From JAWXBM01 sp034440115 (GTDB taxonomy: Bacteria > Pseudomonadota > Gammaproteobacteria > Xanthomonadales > SZUA-36), in assembly GCA_034440115.1 (NCBI GenBank), contig JAWXBM010000156.1, positions 1-16,739 of the forward strand: a stretch of DNA of 16,739 bases. The letters run 5' to 3'. How positions within the stretch are numbered: position 1 is the first letter of the stretch; each line of letters opens with the position of its first letter. Positions 1-6,943 of the stretch are shown in pieces. Under the pieces are notes generated by a model. That model searched no databases, was not told where the DNA came from, and worked only from the letters and a program-made list of their open reading frames with translations. The translations under genes and the position numbers were made by a program.

Positions 1-1
1 C

Positions 2-1429
2 ACGCATGTGCACGTCATCGACATCGCTGATCAAAACACACGGCAGATGACGTTCGGGGACTTTGACGACAGCCAGCCAAGCTGGTCGCCGGACGGCAAA
101 CACATCGTTTTCGTCAGCAACCGCACGGATTGGCCCGACACGAATCGGAACACCGATTTATGGCGCATCGACGTGAGCGAGAAGACCCCGCAACCGGAAC
201 GGTTGACCAGCGCAATTTACGCAGACTCAAATCCGGTATTCAGCCCGGACGGAAAGCGGATCGCCTATACCTCGAACGTCAGCCTAGGACTGCCGGTCTA
301 CGCGATTCCGCAATTGAGCATCCTTGATGTGGGCACGGGTGAATCACAAGTGGTGGAGTCACTCGCAGAAGTGCAAGCATTCGGTCTGCGATTTGCGCCT
401 GATGGTCGCAGCATTTTTGCTATCGCCGAATACCGCGGTGAACAGCAGCTCGTGAGTGTCGATATTGCGTCCGGCAAAGCAAAGCGGGTCATCGCTGGCG
501 AGAATATCGTCCTCGAGTTTGATATCTCACACGATGGCGCTATCTATGCGGTCATATCCCGCCCGGCATCGCCGGCCAATATATATCGCCTTGACGCGAG
601 TGGATTGCAGCCATTTAGTGCGGTCAATCAAGAATTAATGGCTGACGTTGCGACCGGCGCGGTCGAAAAACACACGTTTCAAGTGGCGGATGGCACGAAC
701 ATCGATACCTTTGTCGTGTTCCCGCCGGGGTATAAGAGAGGTCAACGTTACCCGGCCGTGTTACATACTCACGGCGGACCCTGGGCGCAATGGGACTGGC
801 GCTTCAATTTCGAGTCGCAGCTGTTCGCAGCAGCGGGCTACGTTGTTGTAATGCCCAATTTCCGCGGTTCATGGGGCTATGGCCAGGCATTTGCCGATAC
901 GCTGGTCGGAAAATGGGGCGATATCGACTACGTTGACTCCATGGCTGCCATGGATTTTGCCATTGAGAAAGGATGGGTCGATGGGAATCGAATGGCCACC
1001 TATGGCTGGTCCTGGGGCGGCTTCCTGACCAACCACATCATCACCAAGACCGATCGCTTCAAGGCGGCCATATCTGGTGCAAGCGAGACGCTGGTAGCCG
1101 CCAACTATGGCCACGACGAATGGCAGCGCTTATGGGATGAGGAGCTTGGCTTGCCGTGGCTCGAGGAAAACCGAGCCAAGTGGGAAAAGGTTTCTCCGTT
1201 CTACTCGCTTGATAAAGTCACAACGCCAACGCTCATCGTTGGTGGCGAAGAGGACTGGAATATGCCCATCATTAATTCTGAGCAACTCTATCTCGGACTC
1301 AGGCGCCAGGGCATACCTGTTCAGCTCGTCGTGTACCCTGGGCAGGGACACAGCCTCTCGGTGCCTTCATACGAACGAGACCTTTACGAGCGCTATCTCG
1401 GCTGGCTGGAGAAGTACCTGGTCGACTAG
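2..1429 (+). CDS. S9 family peptidase (acylaminoacyl-peptidase/dipeptidyl-peptidase type), 5' end outside window
   Basis: This is a serine peptidase of the prolyl oligopeptidase family, which cleaves short peptides. The reading frame is open to the left edge, so the N-terminus and any signal peptide are missing. Residue numbers here count from the GTG at 8. The N-terminal part has TolB/WD40-like propeller repeats, seen as recurring WSPDGK, FSPDGK and FAPDGR motifs (about 25-150). The alpha/beta-hydrolase domain starts near residue 225. It carries HGGPW (255-259, oxyanion region), the nucleophile motif GWSWGG with Ser335, Asp416 in GGEEDWNMP, and His448 in GQGHS, so the triad is complete. The C-terminus is intact and ends with TAG. 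It converges on the next gene with only about 30 bases between stops. The family is certain, but substrate preference cannot be read from this fragment. Confidence 0.95.
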   Translation, partial: THVHVIDIADQNTRQMTFGDFDDSQPSWSPDGKHIVFVSNRTDWPDTNRNTDLWRIDVSEKTPQPERLTSAIYADSNPVFSPDGKRIAYTSNVSLGLPVYAIPQLSILDVGTGESQVVESLAEVQAFGLRFAPDGRSIFAIAEYRGEQQLVSVDIASGKAKRVIAGENIVLEFDISHDGAIYAVISRPASPANIYRLDASGLQPFSAVNQELMADVATGAVEKHTFQVADGTNIDTFVVFPPGYKRGQRYPAVLHTHGGPWAQWDWRFNFESQLFAAAGYVVVMPNFRGSWGYGQAFADTLVGKWGDIDYVDSMAAMDFAIEKGWVDGNRMATYGWSWGGFLTNHIITKTDRFKAAISGASETLVAANYGHDEWQRLWDEELGLPWLEENRAKWEKVSPFYSLDKVTTPTLIVGGEEDWNMPIINSEQLYLGLRRQGIPVQLVVYPGQGHSLSVPSYERDLYERYLGWLEKYLVD

Positions 1430-1459
1430 CTTAAGGAAACTCTGACGCAAGATGACTTG

Positions 1460-2629
1460 TCAGCAATGTGTTGTCGGTTCTGAGCGAACGCCAGTGTTCG
1501 TCCACCCGCGGTCCCGTGCCGTATGCTCAAAGAAATCAACCACTTTGCCCGCAGAGTCGATCACGTGGCTGCCCGAATAGCGGACGGTGGTCGGCCCGAT
1601 ATGCCCCGGCACCGCCAAAACATATTCTCCGATGTTCGGCACCTTGCCCGGCGCCCGAAAGACGCCGTATTCTTCGCTATGCATTACCAGCTCCGCCTTT
1701 TCGTGGCCAAGCAGGCGGACCCTTGCTTTTATTGGCTGATCAGAACAAATTGCCTTGTAGCCAAGGTCCGTAGTAAACGTCCCCTGAGCAGGGTGGCTAT
1801 CCACTACCTGGGTCAGAATCAAGGCGGCATTTCGAAACGGCATGTCGGGCATGTCCGCAGCACACCGTGCGTCCCAGTAGATAAAAGATCCTGGAGAGCC
1901 GTACATGCCTTCTGTGCGTGCATAGTAGGCAAACGAATACGCGCCGCCGGCAACGATGAATGGTACCGGCATACCGGCGGACTCGACCCGCCGCCGAAAC
2001 TCTTGTAAAGACAGGATATGGCGTTGGGCAGCTTCCTCGCGTCGGCTTGGGTCGCAAAAGGTATCGTGCCCGTCATACCAGTGCAGCCCGGCTGCTTCCA
2101 GGAATGGGTGTGCATCGATCTGCCGATACAGTTTTACCCCTGAGTCATCCATACCGATTCCCGTACGGTGCATGCCGGTGTCCAGGTCCAGCATCACGGG
2201 CAGATGACATCTGCGCCGGGCGCTGATGTCTCCCAGCATCTCGAAATGCAAAGGTGAACCGGCTATCGTGGCAATCCACACATCCGGATTGGCTGTGACC
2301 AAATCGAGCAGATGATCAATCTTGCATGCCTGTGTCTGGGGGTAGGCGAGAATCGCTCTGCGAGCCCCCACTTTCAGGACCATTTCGAGTTCCCGCAAGC
2401 TTACACACTTGAAACTGTCGATCCCCATTCCAACCTGTTTGCGCGTGACCGCCTCTGATTTGTGTGTCTTTACATGCGTGAACAGGTTGTGGCCGCCATG
2501 CGCCAGTTCACATACGCTGCGAATATTATGGTCCACCAGGTCCTGGAACAGCAGCATCGCTGGCGTTGCCAAGGTGTCCGGACTGGCGACTGGATAATAT
2601 TCCCCAGCGACAAGTGAGGCTTCTTTCAC
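1460..2629 (-). CDS. D-threonine aldolase / D-serine dehydratase-like PLP enzyme (fold type III)
   Basis: The 389-residue protein belongs to the alanine-racemase-fold PLP enzymes that act on D- or beta-hydroxy amino acids (D-threonine aldolase, D-serine dehydratase, beta-hydroxyaspartate aldolase BhcC). The PLP lysine lies in HVKTHK (52-57, probably Lys54). Other signatures are LDLDTGMHRTGIG (147-159), the glycine-rich AGGAYSF (227-233), GSFIYWD (247-253) and a C-terminal metal-domain segment, HSEEYGVF (317-324) and PGHIGPT (341-347). Active relatives usually have HSEEH and HxC or HxD at these two spots. Here they read Tyr321 and Gly345, so the metal site looks altered. The start is GTG, overlapping the upstream gene's TGA by four bases (GTGA), which implies translational coupling. 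It is the last gene of a three-gene operon. The family is certain; the reaction (aldol cleavage, dehydration or racemisation) is open. Confidence 0.88.
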   Translation of the reverse strand: MKEASLVAGEYYPVASPDTLATPAMLLFQDLVDHNIRSVCELAHGGHNLFTHVKTHKSEAVTRKQVGMGIDSFKCVSLRELEMVLKVGARRAILAYPQTQACKIDHLLDLVTANPDVWIATIAGSPLHFEMLGDISARRRCHLPVMLDLDTGMHRTGIGMDDSGVKLYRQIDAHPFLEAAGLHWYDGHDTFCDPSRREEAAQRHILSLQEFRRRVESAGMPVPFIVAGGAYSFAYYARTEGMYGSPGSFIYWDARCAADMPDMPFRNAALILTQVVDSHPAQGTFTTDLGYKAICSDQPIKARVRLLGHEKAELVMHSEEYGVFRAPGKVPNIGEYVLAVPGHIGPTTVRYSGSHVIDSAGKVVDFFEHTARDRGWTNTGVRSEPTTHC

Positions 2630-3603
2630 AGCTCGATGAACTGAACAAGACCCTTTTGTGTGGCCGCTTCATACACCGCAGCCGCCATGGCCAGGTCTTG
2701 AATAGCGATACCGGAACTGTCGAAGACGGTCAGCTCCGCGTCGCTGGTTCTTCCGGGTGAATGTCCAAGCGTGACGAGTCCCAGGGCGCAAACGGACGCT
2801 GCCGAGTCGATTAGACCTTCTCCATACGCGTGCTGAAACTCGCCGATCCTGATCGACTGTTGCGGGTATTCGGCGAACAGGCTCGCGCGTTTCATAATGG
2901 CGGTATCCAGTTCGTGTTTGCCCTGGGTGTCCGCGCCCATTGCCGAGATATGGGTTCCTTCACTAACCCATTCGTCCCGGACCAGTGGCTGCTTCGACGG
3001 CGTGGCGGTGACAACAATATCCGACCCGCGCACCGCCGCTTCGGCCCCGGTGAACTGGATCTCGATAGCAATATCCGCAAGCCGATCGGCCAGCCAGGAT
3101 GCACGAGTCTCGGATCGCGTAAAAACCTTGATCAGGGAAAGGTTCCGGACTTCCGCTACAGCGCGTATTTCATGCTCAGCCTGATGCCCTGCGCCGATAA
3201 CACCCAACACGGCTGCGTCAGAACGAGCCAGGAAGGACACTGCCACCGCATCCGCGGCGGCCGTCCTGTATCCGTTCAGATAGGACGCGCTGACCAGGAC
3301 TTGCGGAACGCCGGTATCTGGATCAAGTAGCAGTATCGTCGATCCGTGCGCGGGCAGGCCTTTTTCCGCATTGCCGCCCCAGTATGTGCCAACTTTGAGA
3401 CCGACCATCCGGTTCTTGATATCAGTGCCCGACTTGACGCCGAATATTTCATTGTCACGAAGGCCGCTACCGATAACCACATCGAATACTTCCGATCGAT
3501 TCATCGCAACCGACTCGAACGCATCGCGAACCGCATCAAAAGCCAGTTCGCGGGTCACGATACTTCGGACTGTCGACTCCGCTATGAATGCAAGTTTTCC
3601 CAT
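2626..3603 (-). CDS. Ornithine cyclodeaminase / mu-crystallin family NAD(P)-dependent enzyme
   Basis: The 325-residue protein is full length for the family, which includes ornithine cyclodeaminase, alanine dehydrogenase, ketimine and pyrroline-carboxylate reductases, and iminosuccinate reductase (BhcD). Visible motifs are GVKSG (55-59), LKVGTYWGGN (69-78), LLLDPDTGVP (91-100), NGYRTAAADA (110-119, substrate-carboxylate Arg113), the Rossmann nucleotide loop GVIGAGHQAEHE (134-145), GADTQGKHEL (223-232, with Asp225 at the position of the catalytic Asp of ornithine cyclodeaminase) and VFDSSGIAIQDLA (293-305). The start is ATG with a GAGGG Shine-Dalgarno sequence about 8 bases upstream. It sits 43 bases after the GcvT-like gene and overlaps the PLP gene by four bases, so all three are probably co-transcribed. 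An imine or ketimine reductase in amino-acid breakdown is the most economical reading. True ornithine cyclodeaminase is possible but unsupported by the neighbours. Confidence 0.9.
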   Translation of the reverse strand: MGKLAFIAESTVRSIVTRELAFDAVRDAFESVAMNRSEVFDVVIGSGLRDNEIFGVKSGTDIKNRMVGLKVGTYWGGNAEKGLPAHGSTILLLDPDTGVPQVLVSASYLNGYRTAAADAVAVSFLARSDAAVLGVIGAGHQAEHEIRAVAEVRNLSLIKVFTRSETRASWLADRLADIAIEIQFTGAEAAVRGSDIVVTATPSKQPLVRDEWVSEGTHISAMGADTQGKHELDTAIMKRASLFAEYPQQSIRIGEFQHAYGEGLIDSAASVCALGLVTLGHSPGRTSDAELTVFDSSGIAIQDLAMAAAVYEAATQKGLVQFIEL

Positions 3604-3646
3604 TGCCGATGCCCTCAGGTCAATTTTCCTCGATCACACCAGACTA

Positions 3647-4753
3647 TCAGCAGAATGGCAGACTGCGGACCGCAGCCGAACGCGGTCCATCGCCGAAATC
3701 CGTCTTGAGCTGCTGTGCGTCATCGGCAATGCCGGCCGCCAGCATACCCACGGCGATATTCTGCCCAAGTCGCGGCGAAAATGTGGCTTCCGTCACCGTA
3801 CCAACGACGTCGTCGCCGAGCTTTACACCGTGCCACTCGCTAGTCCCGCTGATCCGTTCACCACCGATGACGAAGCCAACCCGGCGCCGCCGGATACCCT
3901 CTGCCACGATACGTTGCAGCGCCGCCTTGCCGACGAAGTCGTCGTCGCGGTCGAGGTCCATAAAAGCGCCCAGGTTAACTTCGAACGGATTGACTCCGTA
4001 ACGGGCATCGGCTCCATACGAGAGCAAACCGCTTTCGATGCGTTCCATGTCACTCGGCGCGCCCGGCACGATGCCATACGGTGCACCGGCTTGCTTCACC
4101 CGGTTGTACAACTCGGTGCCGCGACTGGCGTCGCGCAAGTAGAGCTCAAAGCCACCTTGCTTGGACCAGCCCGAGCGAGCCAGCAGTATCGGGATTCCGT
4201 CGAGCTCGGTCTGCCGGAACCAGAAGTACTTCAGCTCGCGCACCCAGTCACCGAACAAGTCGGCGACGACGTCGTTGGCCCGCGGCCCCTGCACCCCGAG
4301 TGGCGAAGCATCGGGCTCCGATACGCGTACATTCAGACCGCGTTCTGCGGCAATCGCGCCGGCCCACAGCAACAGATCGCTGTCGGCAATCGATAGCCAG
4401 AAACAATCATCGGCCAGCTTTTGCACTACCGGGTCGTTGATGAGGTCACCAGCATAGTTGCAAATGGGGACGTACTTGCCCTGCCCAATCGCCATCCCGG
4501 TGATATCGCGTGGGGTCAGGTAGCGCATCAATTGCTCCGCGTCCGGCCCGGCCAATTCCACCTGTCGCTCGCAGGCAACGTCCCACATGATCACCCTTTC
4601 CAGCAGCGCCCGGTACTGGGCCTCCGGATCACCGAAGTGAGCGGGTGCGAACATATGGTTGTAGACGGAAAACGACTTGACGCCGTCCGCAACCGTGGCC
4701 TCGAAGTACGGCGATTTCCGAATGTTGCTGCCAACAGCTATTTCAAAAGACAT
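3647..4753 (-). CDS. GcvT/DmdA-like folate-dependent demethylase (aminomethyltransferase family)
   Basis: The 368-residue protein belongs to the glycine-cleavage T-protein fold and is closest, by recalled motifs, to dimethylsulfoniopropionate demethylase DmdA. Shared signatures are YNHM (31-34), MWDVACERQV (56-65), LINDPVVQKL (104-113), EPDASPLGVQGPRA (146-159), RSGWSKQGGFELY (193-205) and ERIESGLLSYG (237-247). DmdA moves a methyl group from DMSP to tetrahydrofolate; other family members use glycine, sarcosine or betaine-derived substrates. I chose ATG 4753 because DmdA-type homology begins right after it (SPYFEATVADGVKSF) and a GGGA Shine-Dalgarno sequence lies 8 bases upstream. The frame stays open to 4846, but the added 31 residues look unrelated. 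It is the first gene of the operon with the OCD and PLP genes. DMSP as substrate is plausible, not established. The amino-acid enzymes beside it favour a methylated amino compound as the alternative. Confidence 0.85.
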   Translation of the reverse strand: MSFEIAVGSNIRKSPYFEATVADGVKSFSVYNHMFAPAHFGDPEAQYRALLERVIMWDVACERQVELAGPDAEQLMRYLTPRDITGMAIGQGKYVPICNYAGDLINDPVVQKLADDCFWLSIADSDLLLWAGAIAAERGLNVRVSEPDASPLGVQGPRANDVVADLFGDWVRELKYFWFRQTELDGIPILLARSGWSKQGGFELYLRDASRGTELYNRVKQAGAPYGIVPGAPSDMERIESGLLSYGADARYGVNPFEVNLGAFMDLDRDDDFVGKAALQRIVAEGIRRRRVGFVIGGERISGTSEWHGVKLGDDVVGTVTEATFSPRLGQNIAVGMLAAGIADDAQQLKTDFGDGPRSAAVRSLPFC

Positions 4754-4869
4754 GCACTTTTTCCCAGATTGAGTGTGCGAGAGATCGGTCATCATAATCG
4801 GACTTGTGCAGCTTTGACTACATAGACATTGCCTGAAACGACCCACAGGCCAAAAAATAGCTACTGAGT

Positions 4870-4892
4870 CCGCGCCTGCCGCACAGGCGCGG
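4870..4892 (-). terminator. Strong GC hairpin between the phosphodiesterase gene and the GcvT-like operon
   Basis: A perfect 9-bp stem (CCGCGCCTG paired with CAGGCGCGG, 5-base loop) begins 5 bases past the phosphodiesterase stop. On the minus strand a run of six T (4852-4857) follows about 12 bases after the stem. The U-run is farther away than in a textbook intrinsic terminator, so this may be a weak or Rho-assisted end. It suggests the GcvT-like operon has its own promoter within 4754-4869, although I could not identify a convincing one. Confidence 0.5.
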
Positions 4893-4897
4893 GCAGA

Positions 4898-6157
4898 CTA
4901 GAGATCCATGCAGTTGGCATAAAACGTCGTAGTCGCCGGCCAGTCGGAAAACAAGCCGACAATGCCTACATCCTGAGCCAGAATGTCAATGATGCGCAGA
5001 ATATCACCGTCGTCTTTAATCGCGTCCAAGGTGGACTGGTAATAGAAGCTGCCATCCAGCGGCCCGCCTGCCACGATTGGGCCGGACCGTTCGGTTGTCC
5101 AACTGATGATATCCAGGCCGGCCGCTTTCGCCCGTTCCGCATAAATCGAAGGAATGATTTTGTCGCCAACCCTAGTCAGAAGCATAGGTATGGGCGGGGC
5201 GATGATGTTGACGCCGGCATCTTTGAGAGCACTGAATTCGGTGGTGGGCGGCGGTGCGGCCGCAACGGCGGCAGGATCGCGCCCATCCAGGAAGACCGCC
5301 TGAACACCATAATCCGTGTTGTCCACCCAATAGATCACGTCGGTGAAGTTGAATGACTGAAGCCAGGTGTTTTCCGGTTCGACGCCGACCGTTGCCATGA
5401 CGTTGACCAGCGCCTGAGCGTAGTTGGCCTGGCTACCGAACACGTCCTCGACGGAGACGGCTGCAGCCGGATCACCTTCCTTGAGTTCTGGCGTATGCTT
5501 ACGACCCAGATCCTCGAATAGCTCGGCGGCTTCCTGAACGGTCATCACTGTGCCTTCGGCGGCATACAGGTCGGTGCGATAGCGTGAAGTGGCATCCATA
5601 TACTCGGCAATTGTTCTGGCATTGACGTTGGCGGCATCCATTTTGCCCCTCAACGATTTGAACTCCGCAAGTGTAAGGTCGCTGCTGCAGCATTTGACTT
5701 CAGGTCCGTTCTTCAGCCTGCCGGCGCGACTGACCTTGGGCGGGACCGTACACTTGGCGGCCAGCGGCGTTTCCAGGATGTTGGTGGTGGTGTGAAGATC
5801 GCATTGCGCGTGACGACAGACCAGATTGCCATCGCTGGTAAAAGTCACGTCGCATTCCAGAATGCCGGCACCCATGCGAGCGCCCGCCAGATAACCCTCC
5901 TTGGTATGCTCGGGAAACAACAACGCGGCACCACGATGACCAATTGAAAAATCAGATGCGGTGTAGACAGTCCGGCTGCCCGCACAGGCCGAGAGCTTGT
6001 CTTTCAAATCTCCCGGCGACAGTTTGTCCAACAGGTAGAAGGGACGTGGGCCCAATTGGGCGTGCGGAGTTTGCAGTACTTCGGCGCTAGCGTTGAAGCA
6101 GCCTGCTGTGAGCACGAGAGTAGTAGCTAGAAGTGCCAGTGACGTTAGGTAGTGCAT
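4898..6157 (-). CDS. Glycerophosphodiester phosphodiesterase family lipoprotein
   Basis: The 419-residue protein is predicted to hydrolyse glycerophosphodiesters to glycerol-3-phosphate and an alcohol, feeding phosphate or lipid recycling in the envelope. Residues 1-19 are a signal peptide with lipobox LTAGC (Cys20 lipidated). Phe21 follows, not Asp, so outer-membrane sorting is expected by the enterobacterial +2 rule. The GDPD core is clear: GHRG (73-76, His74 and Arg75), LECDVTFTSDGNLVCRHA with Glu101, Asp103 and His116, and the terminal GLFSDWPATTTFYANC. The usual PENT reads PEHT here (82-85). Several cysteines (58, 102, 114, 119, 136, 156, 157, 417) suggest disulfides, consistent with export. 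The start is ATG with AAAGGAG about 10 bases upstream. It points away from mepK across a shared 209-base intergenic region and is followed by a hairpin. Confidence 0.92.
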   Translation of the reverse strand: MHYLTSLALLATTLVLTAGCFNASAEVLQTPHAQLGPRPFYLLDKLSPGDLKDKLSACAGSRTVYTASDFSIGHRGAALLFPEHTKEGYLAGARMGAGILECDVTFTSDGNLVCRHAQCDLHTTTNILETPLAAKCTVPPKVSRAGRLKNGPEVKCCSSDLTLAEFKSLRGKMDAANVNARTIAEYMDATSRYRTDLYAAEGTVMTVQEAAELFEDLGRKHTPELKEGDPAAAVSVEDVFGSQANYAQALVNVMATVGVEPENTWLQSFNFTDVIYWVDNTDYGVQAVFLDGRDPAAVAAAPPPTTEFSALKDAGVNIIAPPIPMLLTRVGDKIIPSIYAERAKAAGLDIISWTTERSGPIVAGGPLDGSFYYQSTLDAIKDDGDILRIIDILAQDVGIVGLFSDWPATTTFYANCMDL

Positions 6158-6294
6158 GCGTCGGTGACTCCTTTCAAGCTGAGTGTCGGGACAGCGAACA
6201 TCGGCGCAGCCAAAATCGACGGCGCCGCCCTGGGCAGTCTTGGGTAACTGGGACTTCTTTCCGCATGATAGCAGATGCTCATTTCCCTCCTGCG

Positions 6295-6321
6295 TTGCCG
6301 CGACCTTGAATGATGTAGAAT
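6295..6321 (+). promoter_or_regulatory. Candidate sigma70-type promoter for mepK
   Basis: TTGCCG (6295-6300) and TAGAAT (6316-6321) could serve as -35 and -10 boxes, giving a transcript start about 40 bases before the mepK ATG. The -10 matches consensus at 5 of 6 bases and the -35 at 4 of 6. The 15-base spacer is short. It lies in the 209-base divergent region (6158-6366) shared with the phosphodiesterase gene. This is a weak call. Confidence 0.3.
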
Positions 6322-6366
6322 CTGCCCGAATATCATTTCACTGCCAACCATCAGGGAGATTTTGAC

Positions 6367-6885
6367 ATGCTGCGCATCTTCCAATTCACTTTGCTGCTAT
6401 CAGGGTTGCTCTGCTTTTCAGTGGGTTCGGGCAATATATCCGAAGCCCGCAGCCTGAAATTCTTCCATACCCACACCGGTCAATCCATCGATGTAACGTA
6501 CTATCTCAATGGCGAGTACAACCCTTTTGCACTGGAAGATCTCAAGGTTTTCCTGGCAGATTGGCGCGATCTGGAGCAACAGGAAGTAGACCCGCAATTG
6601 CTGGACATTTTGTGGCAGGTTCAACAACGCACCGATAATGATGATGTGTTCGAGGTGATTTCTGCTTATCGCTCCAGCCAGACCAACGAATTGCTGCGTG
6701 AAACCTCAACGGGGGTGGCCAAAAGTAGCCAGCATGTTCTTGGCAAGGCGATTGATGTGCGCTTGCGCGGCTTGGAAACGGCAAAACTCAGGGACACGGC
6801 GCGGGAATTGAAACTCGGTGGCGTGGGTTATTACGCCACTTCAGATTTTGTTCATATCGATACCGGCAGGCCACGTTACTGGTGA
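6367..6885 (+). CDS. mepK: MepK-type murein DD/LD-endopeptidase (YcbK, DUF882, M15-like)
   Basis: The 172-residue exported zinc peptidase would cut peptidoglycan cross-links, including the 3-3 bonds made by L,D-transpeptidases, so that the wall can be remodelled. An N-terminal hydrophobic signal segment spans residues 1 to about 21. The fold motifs are SAYRSSQTNELLR (99-111), SQHVLGKAIDVR (121-132) with zinc ligands His123 and Asp130, and FVHIDTGRPRYW (161-172) with His163 at the very C-terminus, as in E. coli MepK (about 182 residues). The start is ATG with AGGGAGA about 7 bases upstream. It lies just upstream of an LdtD-type transpeptidase gene, the same partnership as ycbB/ycbK in E. coli (with the order reversed), so the pair is probably co-expressed. 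Confidence 0.92.
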   Translation: MLRIFQFTLLLSGLLCFSVGSGNISEARSLKFFHTHTGQSIDVTYYLNGEYNPFALEDLKVFLADWRDLEQQEVDPQLLDILWQVQQRTDNDDVFEVISAYRSSQTNELLRETSTGVAKSSQHVLGKAIDVRLRGLETAKLRDTARELKLGGVGYYATSDFVHIDTGRPRYW

Positions 6886-6943
6886 TTCCGGCTGCGCCAG
6901 AAACCATGGCACAACCATCAGGGTAGTGTCTCCAAACAAGCGA

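Noticed and set aside
1442..1463. Hairpin between the two convergent genes as a terminator
   Set aside because: The CTGA/TCAG and CAAG/CTTG arms pair only with a two-base bulge, no T-tract follows on either strand, and it overlaps the end of the PLP gene.
3371..4396. Long plus-strand reading frame of 341 codons
   Set aside because: It is entirely antisense to the OCD and GcvT-like genes, whose motifs are unambiguous. Its translation has no recognisable domain and looks like a GC-driven shadow.
1460..4753. A complete beta-hydroxyaspartate cycle cluster (bhcABCD)
   Set aside because: No BhcA-type aminotransferase or BhcB-type dehydratase is present, and the aldolase-like protein lacks the HxD metal motif recalled for BhcC.
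4754..4846. N-terminal extension of the GcvT-like protein
   Set aside because: The 31 extra residues (Cys- and Ser-rich) do not resemble the family. A good start with a Shine-Dalgarno sequence exists at 4753.
6818..6943. Upstream extension of the LdtD frame into mepK
   Set aside because: The extension would overlap mepK by 68 bases and bury the signal peptide behind 42 unrelated residues. ATG 6944 or GTG 6926 gives a proper export signal.
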